From Peptostreptococcus equinus (GTDB lineage: Bacteria > Bacillota > Clostridia > Peptostreptococcales > Peptostreptococcaceae): DNA of 64,000 nt. Positions 36,033-46,187 of this stretch are shown here, piece after piece (positions within the stretch are counted from its first letter, which is position 1; every line of letters begins with the position of its first letter). The notes under the pieces were generated by a model. It was not told the DNA's origin. It saw only the letters and a program-made list of their open reading frames with translations, and made no database searches. Location: assembly GCF_027125355.1 (NCBI RefSeq), contig NZ_CP114052.1, positions 1,178,001-1,242,000 on the forward strand. Direction: 5' to 3'. Both the position numbers and the translations under genes were made by a program.

Positions 36033-38096
36033 TTATTTATATACTATTTTAGAAAGATCACAAATTTGTAACATTGATTCATAGATTTTGTTTAATAAAG
36101 CTAGTCTATTATTTCTTACTAGCATATCTTCATCCATAACCATAACTGAATCAAAGAATGTATCTATATATGGCTTTAGGCTAGCAAATTCATCAAGTGA
36201 TTTTGTGTATTCTTTAGCTTGCATATATTGATTAATATTTTTATCTACTATCTGGAAATTCTCATATAAATCTCTTTCTGCTTGTTCTGAAAATAAATTT
36301 TCATCAATGTTTTTAGTTTCTGCTTTTTCTGCTAGAGTTGCCACTCTATTAAATGCTACCAACATATCAGTAAGACTTTCTCTATCTATCCATTTATTGA
36401 TAGATTCTGCCCTCTCATATAAGTCATATATGTTTTTCTCATCACTTGCAAGAACAGCATCTACGACATCATATCTAATTCCCATATCCTTGAATATATA
36501 TTTTGTTCTTTCGTTGAAGAAATCTACTATTTCTTCAACTACTTTTTCTTTGTCAAATTCAACCATATCAAATTGATCTAGTGCTATATTAGCAAGATTT
36601 GCTATATCAAATTCTATATTTTTTTCTAAGAGAATTGTAAGTATACCTAGTGATTGTCTTCTAAGTGCAAATGGATCTGCTGAACCTGTAGGCTTTATTC
36701 CAATTGCAAAAAATCCTGCTATAGTATCCATTTTGTCATATATAGATAACAAAGATGCTTCTAAACTAGTTGGAATTTGATCACCACTGAATCTTGGCAT
36801 ATAATGTTCATAAATAGCTTGGGCAACTAATGTATCTTTACCTTCTAATTTAGCATATTCCTTGCCCATATAACCTTGAAGTTCATCAAACTCAAACACC
36901 ATATTAGTTACTAAATCAGCTTTTGATAAATAGGCTGCTTCTACTAGTTTTTCTTTATCGATATTTAAATCGGTTTGGTATTCATTCGCTATCTTATAAA
37001 TTCTATTTGACTTATCAAGTAATGTTCCAAGTTTTTCCTGAAATACTACCGTAGACAATTTTTCTCTATAATACTCTAAATTATGTTTTCTATCCTCATT
37101 AAAGAAGAATAGTGCATCCGCTAATCTAGCTTCAAGAACTTTTTCGTTACCCTTCTTGACATTTTCAATCATATAATCATTACCATTACGAACAGCTACA
37201 AAGTTAGGAAGTAATTTTCTATTAGCATCCACTACAGGGAAATACCTTTGATGAGCTTGCATAGGAGTTTTTACTACTTCTTTTGGTAAACTTATATACT
37301 CCTTGTCAAATTCCCCATAAAATGCTGTAGGATATTCTACTATATAAGTTACTTCATCTAATAGTTCTTCATCTAATTCTATTGTTCCACCTATTGATTG
37401 TGCTACTTCATCTATTTGATGATGTATTAATTCTTTCCTCTTGTTCTGATCTAATATAACAAAATTCTCTTCAAGTTTTGATAAGTAGTCTTCTACACTT
37501 GATACTTCTATAGACTTTTTACCTAAAAATCTATGTCCTACTGTTTTATTTGAAGCTATAATTCCTTCTAAATTGACTGGTAGGATATTATCATTATGTA
37601 AAGCTAAAAGCCATCTAATAGGTCTTACAAATCTCATATTCTTCCCACCCCAACGCATTGATTTAGGAAATACAACAGATTTGATAATTGTTTGTAATTC
37701 TTCTAAAAGAATTTCATCAGTATCTTTTCCACTCTCTTTAATTGTAGCGAATAAGTATTCATTGCCACCTATTTCTTTGAAGTATATATCATCTTCAGAT
37801 AATCCCTTACCTCTCATAAATCCTAGTGCTGCCTTTGTAAGATTTCCGTAACCGTCAACAGCTATCTTTCTTGCAGGACCTTTTGCTTCTTCTTCAAAGT
37901 CTAACTGCTTATCTGCAAGGCCTTCTACTAATAATACTAATCTTCTAGGAGTTGCATATGTTTTAATTGAATCAAAATTTATTCTGTTATCTTTCAATGA
38001 ATTGCTCAAATTTGTTTTTAACTGTTCTAATGTAGATTCAACGAACCTTGAAGGCATTTCTTCAACACCTATTTCATATAATAAGTAATTATTCAT
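36033..38096 (-). CDS. glyS: Glycyl-tRNA synthetase, beta subunit
   Basis: This is the beta chain of the bacterial alpha2-beta2 glycyl-tRNA synthetase, needed for tRNA binding and editing-like functions. It has about 687 residues, the normal length. The start [20 protein letters not shown] and the segments [39 protein letters not shown] and [16 protein letters not shown] are family signatures. A GTG at 38105 would open the frame earlier, but the ATG at 38096 has GGTG at normal spacing. It overlaps the glyQ end by 8 bases, which implies coupled translation. No T-box leader lies before glyQ, only 34 bases of spacer. Confidence 0.97.
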   Translation of the reverse strand: MNNYLLYEIGVEEMPSRFVESTLEQLKTNLSNSLKDNRINFDSIKTYATPRRLVLLVEGLADKQLDFEEEAKGPARKIAVDGYGNLTKAALGFMRGKGLSEDDIYFKEIGGNEYLFATIKESGKDTDEILLEELQTIIKSVVFPKSMRWGGKNMRFVRPIRWLLALHNDNILPVNLEGIIASNKTVGHRFLGKKSIEVSSVEDYLSKLEENFVILDQNKRKELIHHQIDEVAQSIGGTIELDEELLDEVTYIVEYPTAFYGEFDKEYISLPKEVVKTPMQAHQRYFPVVDANRKLLPNFVAVRNGNDYMIENVKKGNEKVLEARLADALFFFNEDRKHNLEYYREKLSTVVFQEKLGTLLDKSNRIYKIANEYQTDLNIDKEKLVEAAYLSKADLVTNMVFEFDELQGYMGKEYAKLEGKDTLVAQAIYEHYMPRFSGDQIPTSLEASLLSIYDKMDTIAGFFAIGIKPTGSADPFALRRQSLGILTILLEKNIEFDIANLANIALDQFDMVEFDKEKVVEEIVDFFNERTKYIFKDMGIRYDVVDAVLASDEKNIYDLYERAESINKWIDRESLTDMLVAFNRVATLAEKAETKNIDENLFSEQAERDLYENFQIVDKNINQYMQAKEYTKSLDEFASLKPYIDTFFDSVMVMDEDMLVRNNRLALLNKIYESMLQICDLSKIVYK

Positions 38097-38973
38097 TGAT
38101 TTCACCTACCTTCATTAATGGATATCCAAGCTCTTCTCTTTGCTTTACATAGCTTTCTGCAACTATTTTAGCAAGACCTCTTATTTTTCCTATAAATGCA
38201 GCCCTTTGACTTACACCTATAGCTCCTCTAGCTTCTAGTGTATTAAAAATATGAGAACACTTTAATACATAGTCATAGCATGGTATTACTAAGCCAATCT
38301 CTGCAAGTCTAACAGCTTCAGATTCAAATAAATCAAATACATTAAACAACATTTCTGCATTGCAATCTTCAAATGCATACTTTGTATTTTCATATTCTTG
38401 TCTCTTAAATACCTGACCATATGTAATTTTGTCATTCCACATCAAATCATATACACTATCTACATCTTGAATATACATAGCAAGTCTTTCAAGACCATAT
38501 GTAATTTCACCTGTTTCAAGCTCACACTCTATGTTACCCACTTGTTGGAAGTAAGTAAACTGAGTAATTTCCATTCCATCTAACCATACTTCCCAACCCA
38601 GTCCCCATGCACCTACTGTTGCAGCTTCCCAGTTATCTTCCACAAACCTAATATCGTGTTCATCAGGATTTATACCTATTTTTCTAAGAGATTCCAAGTA
38701 TAAGTCTTGAATATTATCTGGTGATGGTTTTAGTATTACTTGAAATTGATGATGTTGATATAATCTATTTGGATTTTCTCCATATCTACCATCAGCTGGC
38801 CTTCTAGATGGTTCTACATAGCATACACTCCATGGTTCTGGTCCTAACGACTTTAAAAAAGTATTGGGATTCATTGTTCCCGCTCCTTTTTCAACATCAT
38901 AAGGCTGTGTCATTATGCATCCATTGTCTGCCCAGAATTTTTGTAATGTTAAAATCATTTCTTGAAAATTCAT
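38089..38973 (-). CDS. glyQ: Glycyl-tRNA synthetase, alpha subunit
   Basis: This is the catalytic class II alpha chain (294 residues), which activates glycine and charges tRNA-Gly together with the beta subunit. Signatures are [60 protein letters not shown] and the C-terminal [17 protein letters not shown]. It lies in a recO-DUF4342-glyQ-glyS order, as in the Bacillus recO-glyQ-glyS neighbourhood but with an extra gene. It overlaps glyS. The ribosome site is GGGGG before the ATG at 38973. Confidence 0.98.
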   Translation of the reverse strand: MNFQEMILTLQKFWADNGCIMTQPYDVEKGAGTMNPNTFLKSLGPEPWSVCYVEPSRRPADGRYGENPNRLYQHHQFQVILKPSPDNIQDLYLESLRKIGINPDEHDIRFVEDNWEAATVGAWGLGWEVWLDGMEITQFTYFQQVGNIECELETGEITYGLERLAMYIQDVDSVYDLMWNDKITYGQVFKRQEYENTKYAFEDCNAEMLFNVFDLFESEAVRLAEIGLVIPCYDYVLKCSHIFNTLEARGAIGVSQRAAFIGKIRGLAKIVAESYVKQREELGYPLMKVGEINE

Positions 38974-39007
38974 TTTATTCCCCCTAAATAGCCTATATTA
39001 GTATAAT

Positions 39008-39802
39008 TTAATTATCTTCTCTATTCTTTTTTTCCTCTTGATTGATAAAACCATCTTTGTTTATATATTGCTCTTGAATTGGCTTTGAGTTATCATCTAC
39101 ATGTTTATTCTCTTTCGCTCTTTGATCAAATGTAGAATACTCATCATTTTTTCTAACATATTCTTCTTGTTCTGATCTTCCTGTATCTTCTCTAAATAAT
39201 TCATCTGTAATATCATGATCTGTGTCATTTTTTGATGAACCATCTTTTTTACTTACTGTATCTTTGATGTTTGATACTGAATTAAAAATTATATCTTTTA
39301 AAATCTCAAGTTTTTCAGGATTTAAATCTCCAAGATCTACTTCTTGATTTGTATTTTCATCTACTATTTTTACTGAATACTTGCTAAGAACAGCTGCTGA
39401 TATTCCTAAAATAGATAGCATAGGCATAAATGCAACGCCAGCGAATCCAATTGTAAGAGGAAGGTTTAGCATAACTTTTCCTTCTTTTTCTAATACAACT
39501 CTTACCACTGTAGCTTCTTTAAATAAATCAACCAATTGTATTCTTACTTTTTCAGTATCTTTTGTAAATTTTTCTTCGAATTTATCAAATTTTACCTTTC
39601 CTATGCCAGTGATATTATCTGTAATTTTAGATGCTCCATCAGCAAATTTTGAAGCAAATTCTGAGGGTTTATTCTCTATTAGTATTATAGCTTCTAATAC
39701 ATCACCATCTGTTTCCATTAAAGCTTCCTTTGCTTCCTTATAAGTAATATATGGAAGTCTTTCTAAAACTTTGTCTACCATTTCGATTGTTATTTGTGCC
39801 AT
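39008..39802 (-). CDS. DUF4342 protein with UBA-like N-terminus
   Basis: This 264-residue protein has unknown function. Residues about 5-45 look like a UBA/EF-Ts-type three-helix domain (MVDKVLERLPYITYKEAKEAL...GDVLEAI). Residues about 85-150 match the DUF4342 pattern, with a beta strand VRVVLEKEGKVMLNLPLTIG leading into a hydrophobic segment (GFAGVAFMPMLSILGISAAVL) that may touch the membrane. The last 85 residues are highly charged and probably disordered. It lies between recO and glyQ, 18 and 34 bases from its neighbours, so it is co-transcribed. No role in repair or translation can be claimed. Confidence 0.75.
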   Translation of the reverse strand: MAQITIEMVDKVLERLPYITYKEAKEALMETDGDVLEAIILIENKPSEFASKFADGASKITDNITGIGKVKFDKFEEKFTKDTEKVRIQLVDLFKEATVVRVVLEKEGKVMLNLPLTIGFAGVAFMPMLSILGISAAVLSKYSVKIVDENTNQEVDLGDLNPEKLEILKDIIFNSVSNIKDTVSKKDGSSKNDTDHDITDELFREDTGRSEQEEYVRKNDEYSTFDQRAKENKHVDDNSKPIQEQYINKDGFINQEEKKNREDN

Positions 39803-39820
39803 AATTTTTCACTCCTTATC

Positions 39821-40567
39821 TTATTTAATTCCTTTGAACATATCAATGGATTTGAAACTTGTATTGTCAAAGTAGTGTATCAAATACATCTTCAATAGAC
39901 TGTACAACTGTTCCACTAATACATTAGCTACTTGAGCCTTACTACAATCCACTATTTCAGTGGCTAATATGTACTGCATAAGCGATACTATTGTCTGATC
40001 AATATTAAAATATTTATCATCTTTATCTATGCAGTGATTGCAAACTATACCCCCAGATCCTATAGAAAAAAGGGCGTATTCATAAGAATTTCTTGAGCAA
40101 ATACTACATTTGTCCACATTAGGTCTATACCCAATAAAATCGATAAATTTTAAAATAAATGCATCTAAAAGAAACATTTTATTATCAGCTTTTTCTGAAT
40201 ATAAAAACAAAGTATGAACTAATAATTCAAATAACCTATTGTTAGTTTGTCCTTCTATGGAGTTATTTTCTACTAACTTGACTATAAATGTGGCATAGGA
40301 AAATGCTTCAAAGTCAGAAGATATATTGTAAAAACTTTTAATATTCTCACACTGATATACTACAAACATATCTTTTTGTTTTTTTAAAGTATATGTATTA
40401 TAAGAAAAGAGTTGAGAACCCGCTAAGAATTTACTCTTTTGTCTTTGAGCACCTCTAGCTATAGCTGTTACCTTGCCATATTGCCTAGTTAGAAGTGTAA
40501 GAATTATATCATTTTCTTTATATTTCATGGTGCGTAATACAACGCCCTGAGTGTTTATAACTATCAT
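39821..40567 (-). CDS. recO: DNA repair protein RecO
   Basis: RecO works with RecR and RecF to load RecA on SSB-coated gaps and anneals strands. The 248-residue protein has the N-terminal OB fold (IVINTQGVVLRTMKYKENDI and TAIARGAQRQKSKFLAG) and a helical C-terminal domain with a zinc site, CSICSRNSYEYALFS...GGIVCNHC (about 150-180). It is in the usual neighbourhood between era and glyQ, but here mgtE and a terminator separate it from era, so it starts its own transcript with DUF4342, glyQ and glyS. Confidence 0.94.
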   Translation of the reverse strand: MIVINTQGVVLRTMKYKENDIILTLLTRQYGKVTAIARGAQRQKSKFLAGSQLFSYNTYTLKKQKDMFVVYQCENIKSFYNISSDFEAFSYATFIVKLVENNSIEGQTNNRLFELLVHTLFLYSEKADNKMFLLDAFILKFIDFIGYRPNVDKCSICSRNSYEYALFSIGSGGIVCNHCIDKDDKYFNIDQTIVSLMQYILATEIVDCSKAQVANVLVEQLYSLLKMYLIHYFDNTSFKSIDMFKGIK

Positions 40568-40602
40568 TTTACACCTTCTTATAAAATATCACAATATGTT
40601 TT

Positions 40603-40638
40603 TAATAAAAAAGCCTCCTAAAATTTTAAGAGACTTTT
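40603..40638 (-). terminator. Terminator after mgtE
   Basis: On the minus strand AAAAGTCTC pairs with GAGGCTTTT (one G-U pair) and is followed by a run of T. It lies about 70 bases after the mgtE stop and just before recO. Confidence 0.78.
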
Positions 40639-40705
40639 ATTAAAATTCATATTATATTTTCTTTAAATACTCGTAAAATAACATATGTATTTTACATGCT
40701 CTTTT

Positions 40706-42082
40706 TTATAAAATAAATATTGATATTATAATATAATAAACTATTACTCCTATTATATCCATAATTGCAGAAATAATAGGTGATGTGATAACAGATGGAT
40801 CTGACTCTAATCTATTTACTACAATTGGTATCAATGTTCCAAATGTTGCTCCTAATACCATGTTAATAAATACAGTAAGTGATATAGCTGTGATTATCTG
40901 TGCATTTTGAGTTACAAAGTATAAAATAATAGATGAGATTACCACTATTACGAATGCATTTATTAGTGAACTAATCAACTCTTTCATAAATGTTTGATAG
41001 TCAACATCTTTTTCATTATCCAACAAGTTTATTATTGTTACAGCAGAAGATTGTATACCAACGCTACCACCCATTGCAAGAACTAAAGGAGCAAAAAATA
41101 TCAATGCTATATGGCTATCATCAACTATAACTTTAAATTTTGTAAAGAAAAATGCTGTCACAAAAGACAAAATAGCCGTCAACAATAGCCATGAAATTCT
41201 ACCTCTTACACAAGATAATACTTGCTCTTTCAATGTAGATTTCTCATTTTCCGCTACATCTCTTTCATGCTCACTTGAACCTGCAAACTTGTACATATCT
41301 TCACTAGCTTCTTCTTCCATAACATCTAAGATATCGTCTACTGTTATAATGCCCTTTAAGACTCCTTCTTCATCTGTCACTGGAACAGCCACTAAGTTAT
41401 ACTTTGAAACCATTTTTACAGCTTCTTCTCTATCATCATTATCCCCAACAGATTTTACATTTTCAACCATTATATCTTCAATTTTTGAATTATCACTTGA
41501 CAAGAATAAATCTCTCAGTGATAAAACTCCTACTAATTTTTGAAGATTGTCTACAACATATATATAGTATATTGAGTCGGCATCTAGAGCTTCTGCTCTA
41601 ATATGCTTGATTGCCTGTTCAACATTCAAATTCTTATTTACGGATACATAACCTTTTTTCATTGTAGAGCCTGAAGTTTCATCTACATATGCAAGCAATT
41701 CTCTTAATTCTTCTTCATCTTCTTTACTAACAATATCAAGTATTTTTTCCCTGCTACCTTCATCCAGTTCACGAAGAATATCCGCCAAATCGCCCATAGA
41801 CATTTCTTCAAAAATATTTCTAAGATGTTCCCTATCAATATTAGCAACTATATTCTGGAAAAATTCACTTTCACATTCTTCCAAAATTGAAGCTGCACTC
41901 TCTAGAGGAAGTATCTCAAATAGTTTTAATCTATCCACTTCATCTAAATCTTGAAGTACATCGTAAATATCCATAGTATGATATTCATCTAATGTTTCCC
42001 TCAATTCAATAAACTTGTTATTATCCATCATTTCTTTGACTTGATCATACAACTCTCGCGCCGAGTCCTGTTTTTTATCCAT
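40706..42082 (-). CDS. mgtE: Magnesium transporter MgtE
   Basis: This Mg2+-gated channel has about 458 residues. The cytoplasmic N domain (about 15-130, with repeated LLEILPLESAASILEE-like helices) and two CBS domains (about 135-255) act as Mg2+ sensors. The C-terminal five-helix membrane part (about 285-458) contains FAPLVLAMGGSVGIQSSAV and LGATFGTLIPIVVNRLESDP, the pore signatures. A GTG at 42091 is possible, but the ATG at 42082 has AAAGGTGG at proper spacing. It follows era by 26 bases and ends the phoH-ybeY-dgkA/PAP2-era-mgtE run before a terminator. Confidence 0.95.
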   Translation of the reverse strand: MDKKQDSARELYDQVKEMMDNNKFIELRETLDEYHTMDIYDVLQDLDEVDRLKLFEILPLESAASILEECESEFFQNIVANIDREHLRNIFEEMSMGDLADILRELDEGSREKILDIVSKEDEEELRELLAYVDETSGSTMKKGYVSVNKNLNVEQAIKHIRAEALDADSIYYIYVVDNLQKLVGVLSLRDLFLSSDNSKIEDIMVENVKSVGDNDDREEAVKMVSKYNLVAVPVTDEEGVLKGIITVDDILDVMEEEASEDMYKFAGSSEHERDVAENEKSTLKEQVLSCVRGRISWLLLTAILSFVTAFFFTKFKVIVDDSHIALIFFAPLVLAMGGSVGIQSSAVTIINLLDNEKDVDYQTFMKELISSLINAFVIVVISSIILYFVTQNAQIITAISLTVFINMVLGATFGTLIPIVVNRLESDPSVITSPIISAIMDIIGVIVYYIIISIFIL

Positions 42083-42108
42083 TACAACCACCTTTTTTTA
42101 AGCAATAA

Positions 42109-43014
42109 TTAATATTCTTTATTTTCATTTAACCCAAGATCATTTATATAGTTCTGAAGATTTCTCCAGTTTTCTTTTACCTTTACCCACAATTGTAAAT
42201 TAACTTGAGTTCCTAGCAAAAACTCTATTTCTTCTCTGGCCGATTTACCTATACCTTTCAGTTTACGTCCATTTTTACCTATAATAATACCTTTATGTGA
42301 ATCTCTTTCACAGTATATTATAGCAGAAATATCCATAATATTTTTATTTGGTCTTACCTTCATTCTTTCTATCTCTATAGCAACACCATGAGGCACTTCC
42401 TCATTTGTATAATGTAAAACTTTTTCTCTTATCAGTTCTGATACCAGCACTCTTTCAGGCTGATCAGTAATCATATAGTCAGGAAAATATTTTGGACCTG
42501 GCTTTAAATTTTTCTTTATTACACTTAAAATTGAGTCTAAGTTTGAGTTGTTTAGCGCTGATGTTGGAATTATATCTTTAAAAACTTCCAAATCATCATA
42601 CATTTTAATTAAATCAAAAAGCTCTTCTTTGCTTTCTAATTTATCTATTTTATTTAGTATCAGAAAGACAGGTGTTTTTGCTTTCCTTAGATTTTCTATT
42701 ATCATAGAATCACCCTTGCCTATAGATTTCGAGTTATCAACTACGAAAATAATGCAGTCAACATTTTTAAATGCGTCTTCTGCAGATTTTACCATCATTT
42801 CTCCTAATCTATTTTTTGGCTTGTGTATGCCTGGAGTATCCATAAAAACTATCTGAGCTTCTTCATCTGTATAAACAGCTTGAATAGTGTTTCTAGTTGT
42901 TTGAGGTTTATCGCTCATTATAGCTATTTTCTCTCCGACAATATTGTTCATAAGTGTTGATTTACCTACATTTGGCCTACCAACTATACTCACGAAACCC
43001 GATTTATATTCCAT
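42109..43014 (-). CDS. era: GTPase Era
   Basis: Era is an essential GTPase that binds the 3' end of 16S rRNA during 30S maturation. The 301-residue protein has G1 GRPNVGKSTLMN, G2 around TTRNTIQ, G3 DTPGIHKP, G4 NKID and a C-terminal KH domain (about 200-290) with GIIIGKNGRKLKGIGKSAR. The start ATG follows TTAGGAG. It is placed, as in many Firmicutes, downstream of phoH, ybeY and a diacylglycerol-kinase gene; the cytidine deaminase gene often seen here is missing. Confidence 0.97.
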   Translation of the reverse strand: MEYKSGFVSIVGRPNVGKSTLMNNIVGEKIAIMSDKPQTTRNTIQAVYTDEEAQIVFMDTPGIHKPKNRLGEMMVKSAEDAFKNVDCIIFVVDNSKSIGKGDSMIIENLRKAKTPVFLILNKIDKLESKEELFDLIKMYDDLEVFKDIIPTSALNNSNLDSILSVIKKNLKPGPKYFPDYMITDQPERVLVSELIREKVLHYTNEEVPHGVAIEIERMKVRPNKNIMDISAIIYCERDSHKGIIIGKNGRKLKGIGKSAREEIEFLLGTQVNLQLWVKVKENWRNLQNYINDLGLNENKEY

Positions 43015-43099
43015 CTTTTTCTCCTAAAACTTACAAAAATATATTCTATATTTTATTTAAATTATTATACATCCTTTTTATTATACCACAAAAAACAGT

Positions 43100-43939
43100 T
43101 TAGTAAAATAGTCCTAGTTGGAATACAAGTATAGCAACTAATGTACCCACTAACCCACCTGCAAGAGTTTCCCAAAAAGTATGTATTTTTCCTTCTATTC
43201 TACTTTGAGCAACTAGTATAGCTATTAAATATGCAAGAGATGAAGCTTCTACTCTTTCTGTCATTAATGTAATTGAAGTGGCTAATGCAAAAGCAAGTGC
43301 AGCATGCCCACTAGGCATACCTCCCTTTAAAGGTGTTCCTGTATAAGTCATTGCTTTCACTGTTACAACTACTATTAAAACTACTGCAATACAAATTAGT
43401 GTTATATGTAATTCGGACTCTCTTATTCTATATGCTAGATTACCTGTCAGCATATTAAGTTTATTGTAAAACAATAAATATGCAACACCTACAGCATATA
43501 TAGCAGATACCAAAACAGCACCAGCCGCTACATCCTTAGCTATTTTTGCCAGAGGATTAAATTCACTAGTGACCATGTCTACAGTTTTTTCAACAGCTGT
43601 ATTTATCATTTCACAAATTACTACTAGGGTAATTGCTCCAAGTAAAGTTATAAACTCCATTTTTTGAAAATCAAAGAAAAGACTGGCTACCAATACTATT
43701 AAAGAAGCGAGATAATGAAATTTCATATTTCTTTCACTTCTAAAAGTATACATAATTCCATCTACAGCTGCATTCATAGACCTAATAAAGCTCTGTTTAG
43801 AGTTTTTTTCCTTTTTATCTTTTAGTTCATTAAATTTATCAATATCTCTTTGTTTCTTATTTTGGTCTTTTTTTATTTTATCAAATTCTTTTTGTTTATT
43901 TTCCTCATATTTATTTTTTGTTTTATTGAATTTTTCCAT
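43100..43939 (-). CDS. Fusion of DgkA-type lipid kinase and PAP2 phosphatase
   Basis: This 279-residue membrane protein joins two lipid enzymes. After a basic N-terminal stretch (1-48) comes a DgkA/undecaprenol-kinase domain (about 50-165) with the conserved CEMINTAVEKTVDMVT. A PAP2-type domain (about 175-279) follows, with KGGMPSGHAALAFA and SRIEGKIHTFWETLAG. The PAP2 motifs deviate: the first has TP instead of RP (KAMTYTGTP) and the last acid is Glu instead of Asp. In Gram-positives these domains phosphorylate undecaprenol and dephosphorylate polyprenyl phosphates. The pairing suggests local control of lipid carrier, an inference. It occupies the usual dgkA position before era. Confidence 0.88.
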   Translation of the reverse strand: MEKFNKTKNKYEENKQKEFDKIKKDQNKKQRDIDKFNELKDKKEKNSKQSFIRSMNAAVDGIMYTFRSERNMKFHYLASLIVLVASLFFDFQKMEFITLLGAITLVVICEMINTAVEKTVDMVTSEFNPLAKIAKDVAAGAVLVSAIYAVGVAYLLFYNKLNMLTGNLAYRIRESELHITLICIAVVLIVVVTVKAMTYTGTPLKGGMPSGHAALAFALATSITLMTERVEASSLAYLIAILVAQSRIEGKIHTFWETLAGGLVGTLVAILVFQLGLFY

Positions 43940-44404
43940 CTAAATATCCCTTGTAATACCCAGCCTGTTTAATAAATCTCTCTCTTTTCCATGCATTTCA
44001 ATTGCTTCTTCTTCTTCCATATGATCATATCCTAATAAATGAAACATACTGTGACATACTAAAAAACAAATTTCTCTTTCCAAAGAGTGACCAAATTCTT
44101 CTGCCTGCTCCTGTGCTTTTTCTGTAGAGATAACTATATCTCCAAGAGAATATTCTTCAAATTCTACATGTGAATCATCTTCTGTCAACAAAGGAAACGA
44201 TAGTACATCCGTAGCCTTGTCTATGCCTCTGAAATTTTTATTCAATTCTCTAATTTCATTATTATTTACAAAAGATAGACTTACGTCATAATCATCTTCA
44301 TAACCTTCATACATCAAACAGGCCTCCATCACAGATTCAATTTTTTCAAATAATTTTTTATCTACTTTCAAAAAATCCTGCCTGTTATCAAAAATTATTT
44401 CCAT
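43940..44404 (-). CDS. ybeY: Endoribonuclease YbeY
   Basis: This zinc-dependent endoribonuclease takes part in 16S rRNA 3'-end maturation and ribosome quality control. The protein has about 154 residues and the family signature H-x3-H-x5-H in CHSMFHLLGYDHM (about 115-128). Upstream is NKNFRGIDKATDVLSFPL, also conserved. The frame opens at a GTG at 44425 without a ribosome site. The ATG at 44404 (MEIIFDNRQ) has GGAG about ten bases upstream and gives the normal length. It directly abuts the lipid kinase/PAP2 gene and follows phoH, the usual pairing. Confidence 0.94.
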   Translation of the reverse strand: MEIIFDNRQDFLKVDKKLFEKIESVMEACLMYEGYEDDYDVSLSFVNNNEIRELNKNFRGIDKATDVLSFPLLTEDDSHVEFEEYSLGDIVISTEKAQEQAEEFGHSLEREICFLVCHSMFHLLGYDHMEEEEAIEMHGKERDLLNRLGITRDI

Positions 44405-44452
44405 ATATGTCACGCTCCAATTCACAATTATATAATATTTTATATGCTCATC

Positions 44453-45427
44453 TTATTTTTTCTTTTTATATGATTCTCTATTCTCAAATTTAGTATAAGC
44501 CTTTATTATCCTTTGAACTAATTCATGCCTTACTACATCTTTTTCAGTTAGTTCCTTATATCCGATTCCTTTTACACCATCCAATATCTTTGTTGCTTGT
44601 ATCAGTCCACTTTTTTTATTTCTCGGTAAGTCAGTTTGAGTGATATCTCCTGTAACTACTGCTTTTGATCCAAATCCAAGTCTAGTTAAAAACATCTTCA
44701 TCTGCTCTGGAGTTGTATTTTGTGCTTCGTCTAATATTATGAATGCATTATCTAAGGTTCTACCTCTCATAAATGCTAAAGGTGCAACTTCTATTGTGCC
44801 TCTATCCAAAAATTTATTAAACTTATCAGGACCAAACATATCAAATAATGCATCATACAGTGGTCTTAAATATGGATCAACCTTGTCTTTCATATCACCT
44901 GGCAAAAAACCTAAAGACTCACCTGCCTCAACTGCTGGTCTAGTCAATATGATTCTAGAAACTTCGTCAGCCTTGAAAGATTTTACAGCCATAGCAACAG
45001 CTAAATATGTTTTACCAGTACCAGCTGGTCCTATACCAAAAGTAATATCATTATTTTCTATCAAATTAACATACTCTTTTTGACCTAAAGTCTTAGCCTG
45101 AACTGGATTCCCTTTTTTAGTAACCACAATGGTTCCCTCTAACTCTTTTATCCTGTCTTCACTACCAGCGAATAAAAGGTCTATTGAATATAATATAGAT
45201 TGTTTATCCAAAGTTTTTCCAGATTCAACCATTTTATGTAATTCACTTAGTAACTTTATTGTCATATCCACATTTTTTTCTTCACCAAGTAAAACAATAT
45301 TACCTTCTCTAAGCAATATATCACTATTTAAATTTTTTTCAATTAGTTTTGCATTTTCATCAAAATTCCCAAAAATTTCCCTCTCGAATCTAGGTTCATA
45401 AATTTGAAACTGTTTTTGTATTATCAA
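44453..45427 (-). CDS. phoH: PhoH-family ATPase
   Basis: This 324-residue protein has a KH-like N-terminal region and a PhoH/RecD-type P-loop ATPase domain (about 110-315): Walker A GPAGTGKTYLAVA, Walker B FIILDEAQNTTPEQMKMFLTR and the arginine-bearing GSKAVVTGDITQTDLPR. PhoH/YbeZ proteins pair with YbeY in RNA metabolism. The start codon is TTG at 45427, with AGGAGG six bases upstream. It heads the phoH-ybeY-lipid kinase-era-mgtE run. The sporulation genes yqfC and yqfD, usual upstream neighbours in Bacillus and Clostridium, are absent here. Confidence 0.95.
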   Translation of the reverse strand: MIIQKQFQIYEPRFEREIFGNFDENAKLIEKNLNSDILLREGNIVLLGEEKNVDMTIKLLSELHKMVESGKTLDKQSILYSIDLLFAGSEDRIKELEGTIVVTKKGNPVQAKTLGQKEYVNLIENNDITFGIGPAGTGKTYLAVAMAVKSFKADEVSRIILTRPAVEAGESLGFLPGDMKDKVDPYLRPLYDALFDMFGPDKFNKFLDRGTIEVAPLAFMRGRTLDNAFIILDEAQNTTPEQMKMFLTRLGFGSKAVVTGDITQTDLPRNKKSGLIQATKILDGVKGIGYKELTEKDVVRHELVQRIIKAYTKFENRESYKKKK

Positions 45428-45534
45428 GATTTTCCTCCTAAATAAATATTAACTTATTTAATCACTTATATATGATATTATACCATAAATAAATATATAT
45501 AATTAATTTCATAGTATTTATAATATACAATTAA

Positions 45535-45580
45535 CCAAAAACACTATATGGTGGAGTAAAACTCCACCATATAGTGTTTA
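45535..45580 (-). terminator. Terminator after hpf
   Basis: A perfect 19-bp stem (45539-45557 with 45561-45579, core ACTATATGGTGGAG) and 3-base loop is followed on the minus strand by a T-rich run. It stops hpf transcription before phoH. Confidence 0.88.
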
Positions 45581-45629
45581 CGTGCGAATACTAAAGTATT
45601 CATATATGTGAACCTCTATGAGTTTCAAA

Positions 45630-46187
45630 TTATTCTTGCTCTATTAAACCATATCCACCATCGCCTCTTCTATACACCAAGCATACCTCAAATGTATCTT
45701 GATCTTTAAATAAGAAGAAGTCATGTCCTAGTAAATTCATCTGTAATACAGCTTCATCAGGACTCATAGGTCTTAAATAAAATTTTTTCTTTCTCTCAAA
45801 TGTCATTTCGCTATCATCTAAAAATGGTTCTTCATCTTCATAAGCATCAATAAATTCATCAAAGTATTCCATCCTAATTGTATCTTTTCCTGGTACTCTT
45901 GTCTTAAATTTATTTTTATATTTAACAATTTGTCTATTTAACTTGTCACAAACAATATCAATAGCAGAATACAAATCATCTTGTACATCTTCTGCTCTAA
46001 CTATATGACCATTGATGTTGTCCAAAGTTACTTCAACTTTTTGTCTTTCTTTCTTGTTAGCACTAACTGTTACACGAATTTCTGATTCAGGACTTAAAAA
46101 TTTTTCTAGTTTCCCAAATTTCTTTTCAATATAAGATTTGATGCCCTCAGTTAATTTTATTTGTTTTCCAGATATAATGATTTTCAT
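45630..46187 (-). CDS. hpf: Ribosome hibernation promoting factor, long form
   Basis: Long HPF dimerises 70S ribosomes into inactive 100S particles in stationary phase. The protein has about 185 residues. The N-terminal RaiA-like domain (about 1-105, KIIISGKQIKLTEGIKSYIEK and GHIVRAEDVQDDLYSAID) and the C-terminal dimerisation domain (about 125-185, with KKFYLRPMSPDEAVLQMNLLGHDFFLF) are both present, as is usual in Firmicutes. A GTG at 46205 opens the frame earlier, but GGGAG fits the ATG at 46187. A small hairpin (GTATC/GATAC) lies just upstream of the ribosome site. Confidence 0.96.
   Translation of the reverse strand: MKIIISGKQIKLTEGIKSYIEKKFGKLEKFLSPESEIRVTVSANKKERQKVEVTLDNINGHIVRAEDVQDDLYSAIDIVCDKLNRQIVKYKNKFKTRVPGKDTIRMEYFDEFIDAYEDEEPFLDDSEMTFERKKKFYLRPMSPDEAVLQMNLLGHDFFLFKDQDTFEVCLVYRRGDGGYGLIEQE

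Noticed and set aside
38974..39007. T-box or other riboswitch before glyQ
   Set aside because: Only 34 bases separate glyQ from the upstream gene, too short for a T-box leader, and no T-box core was seen.
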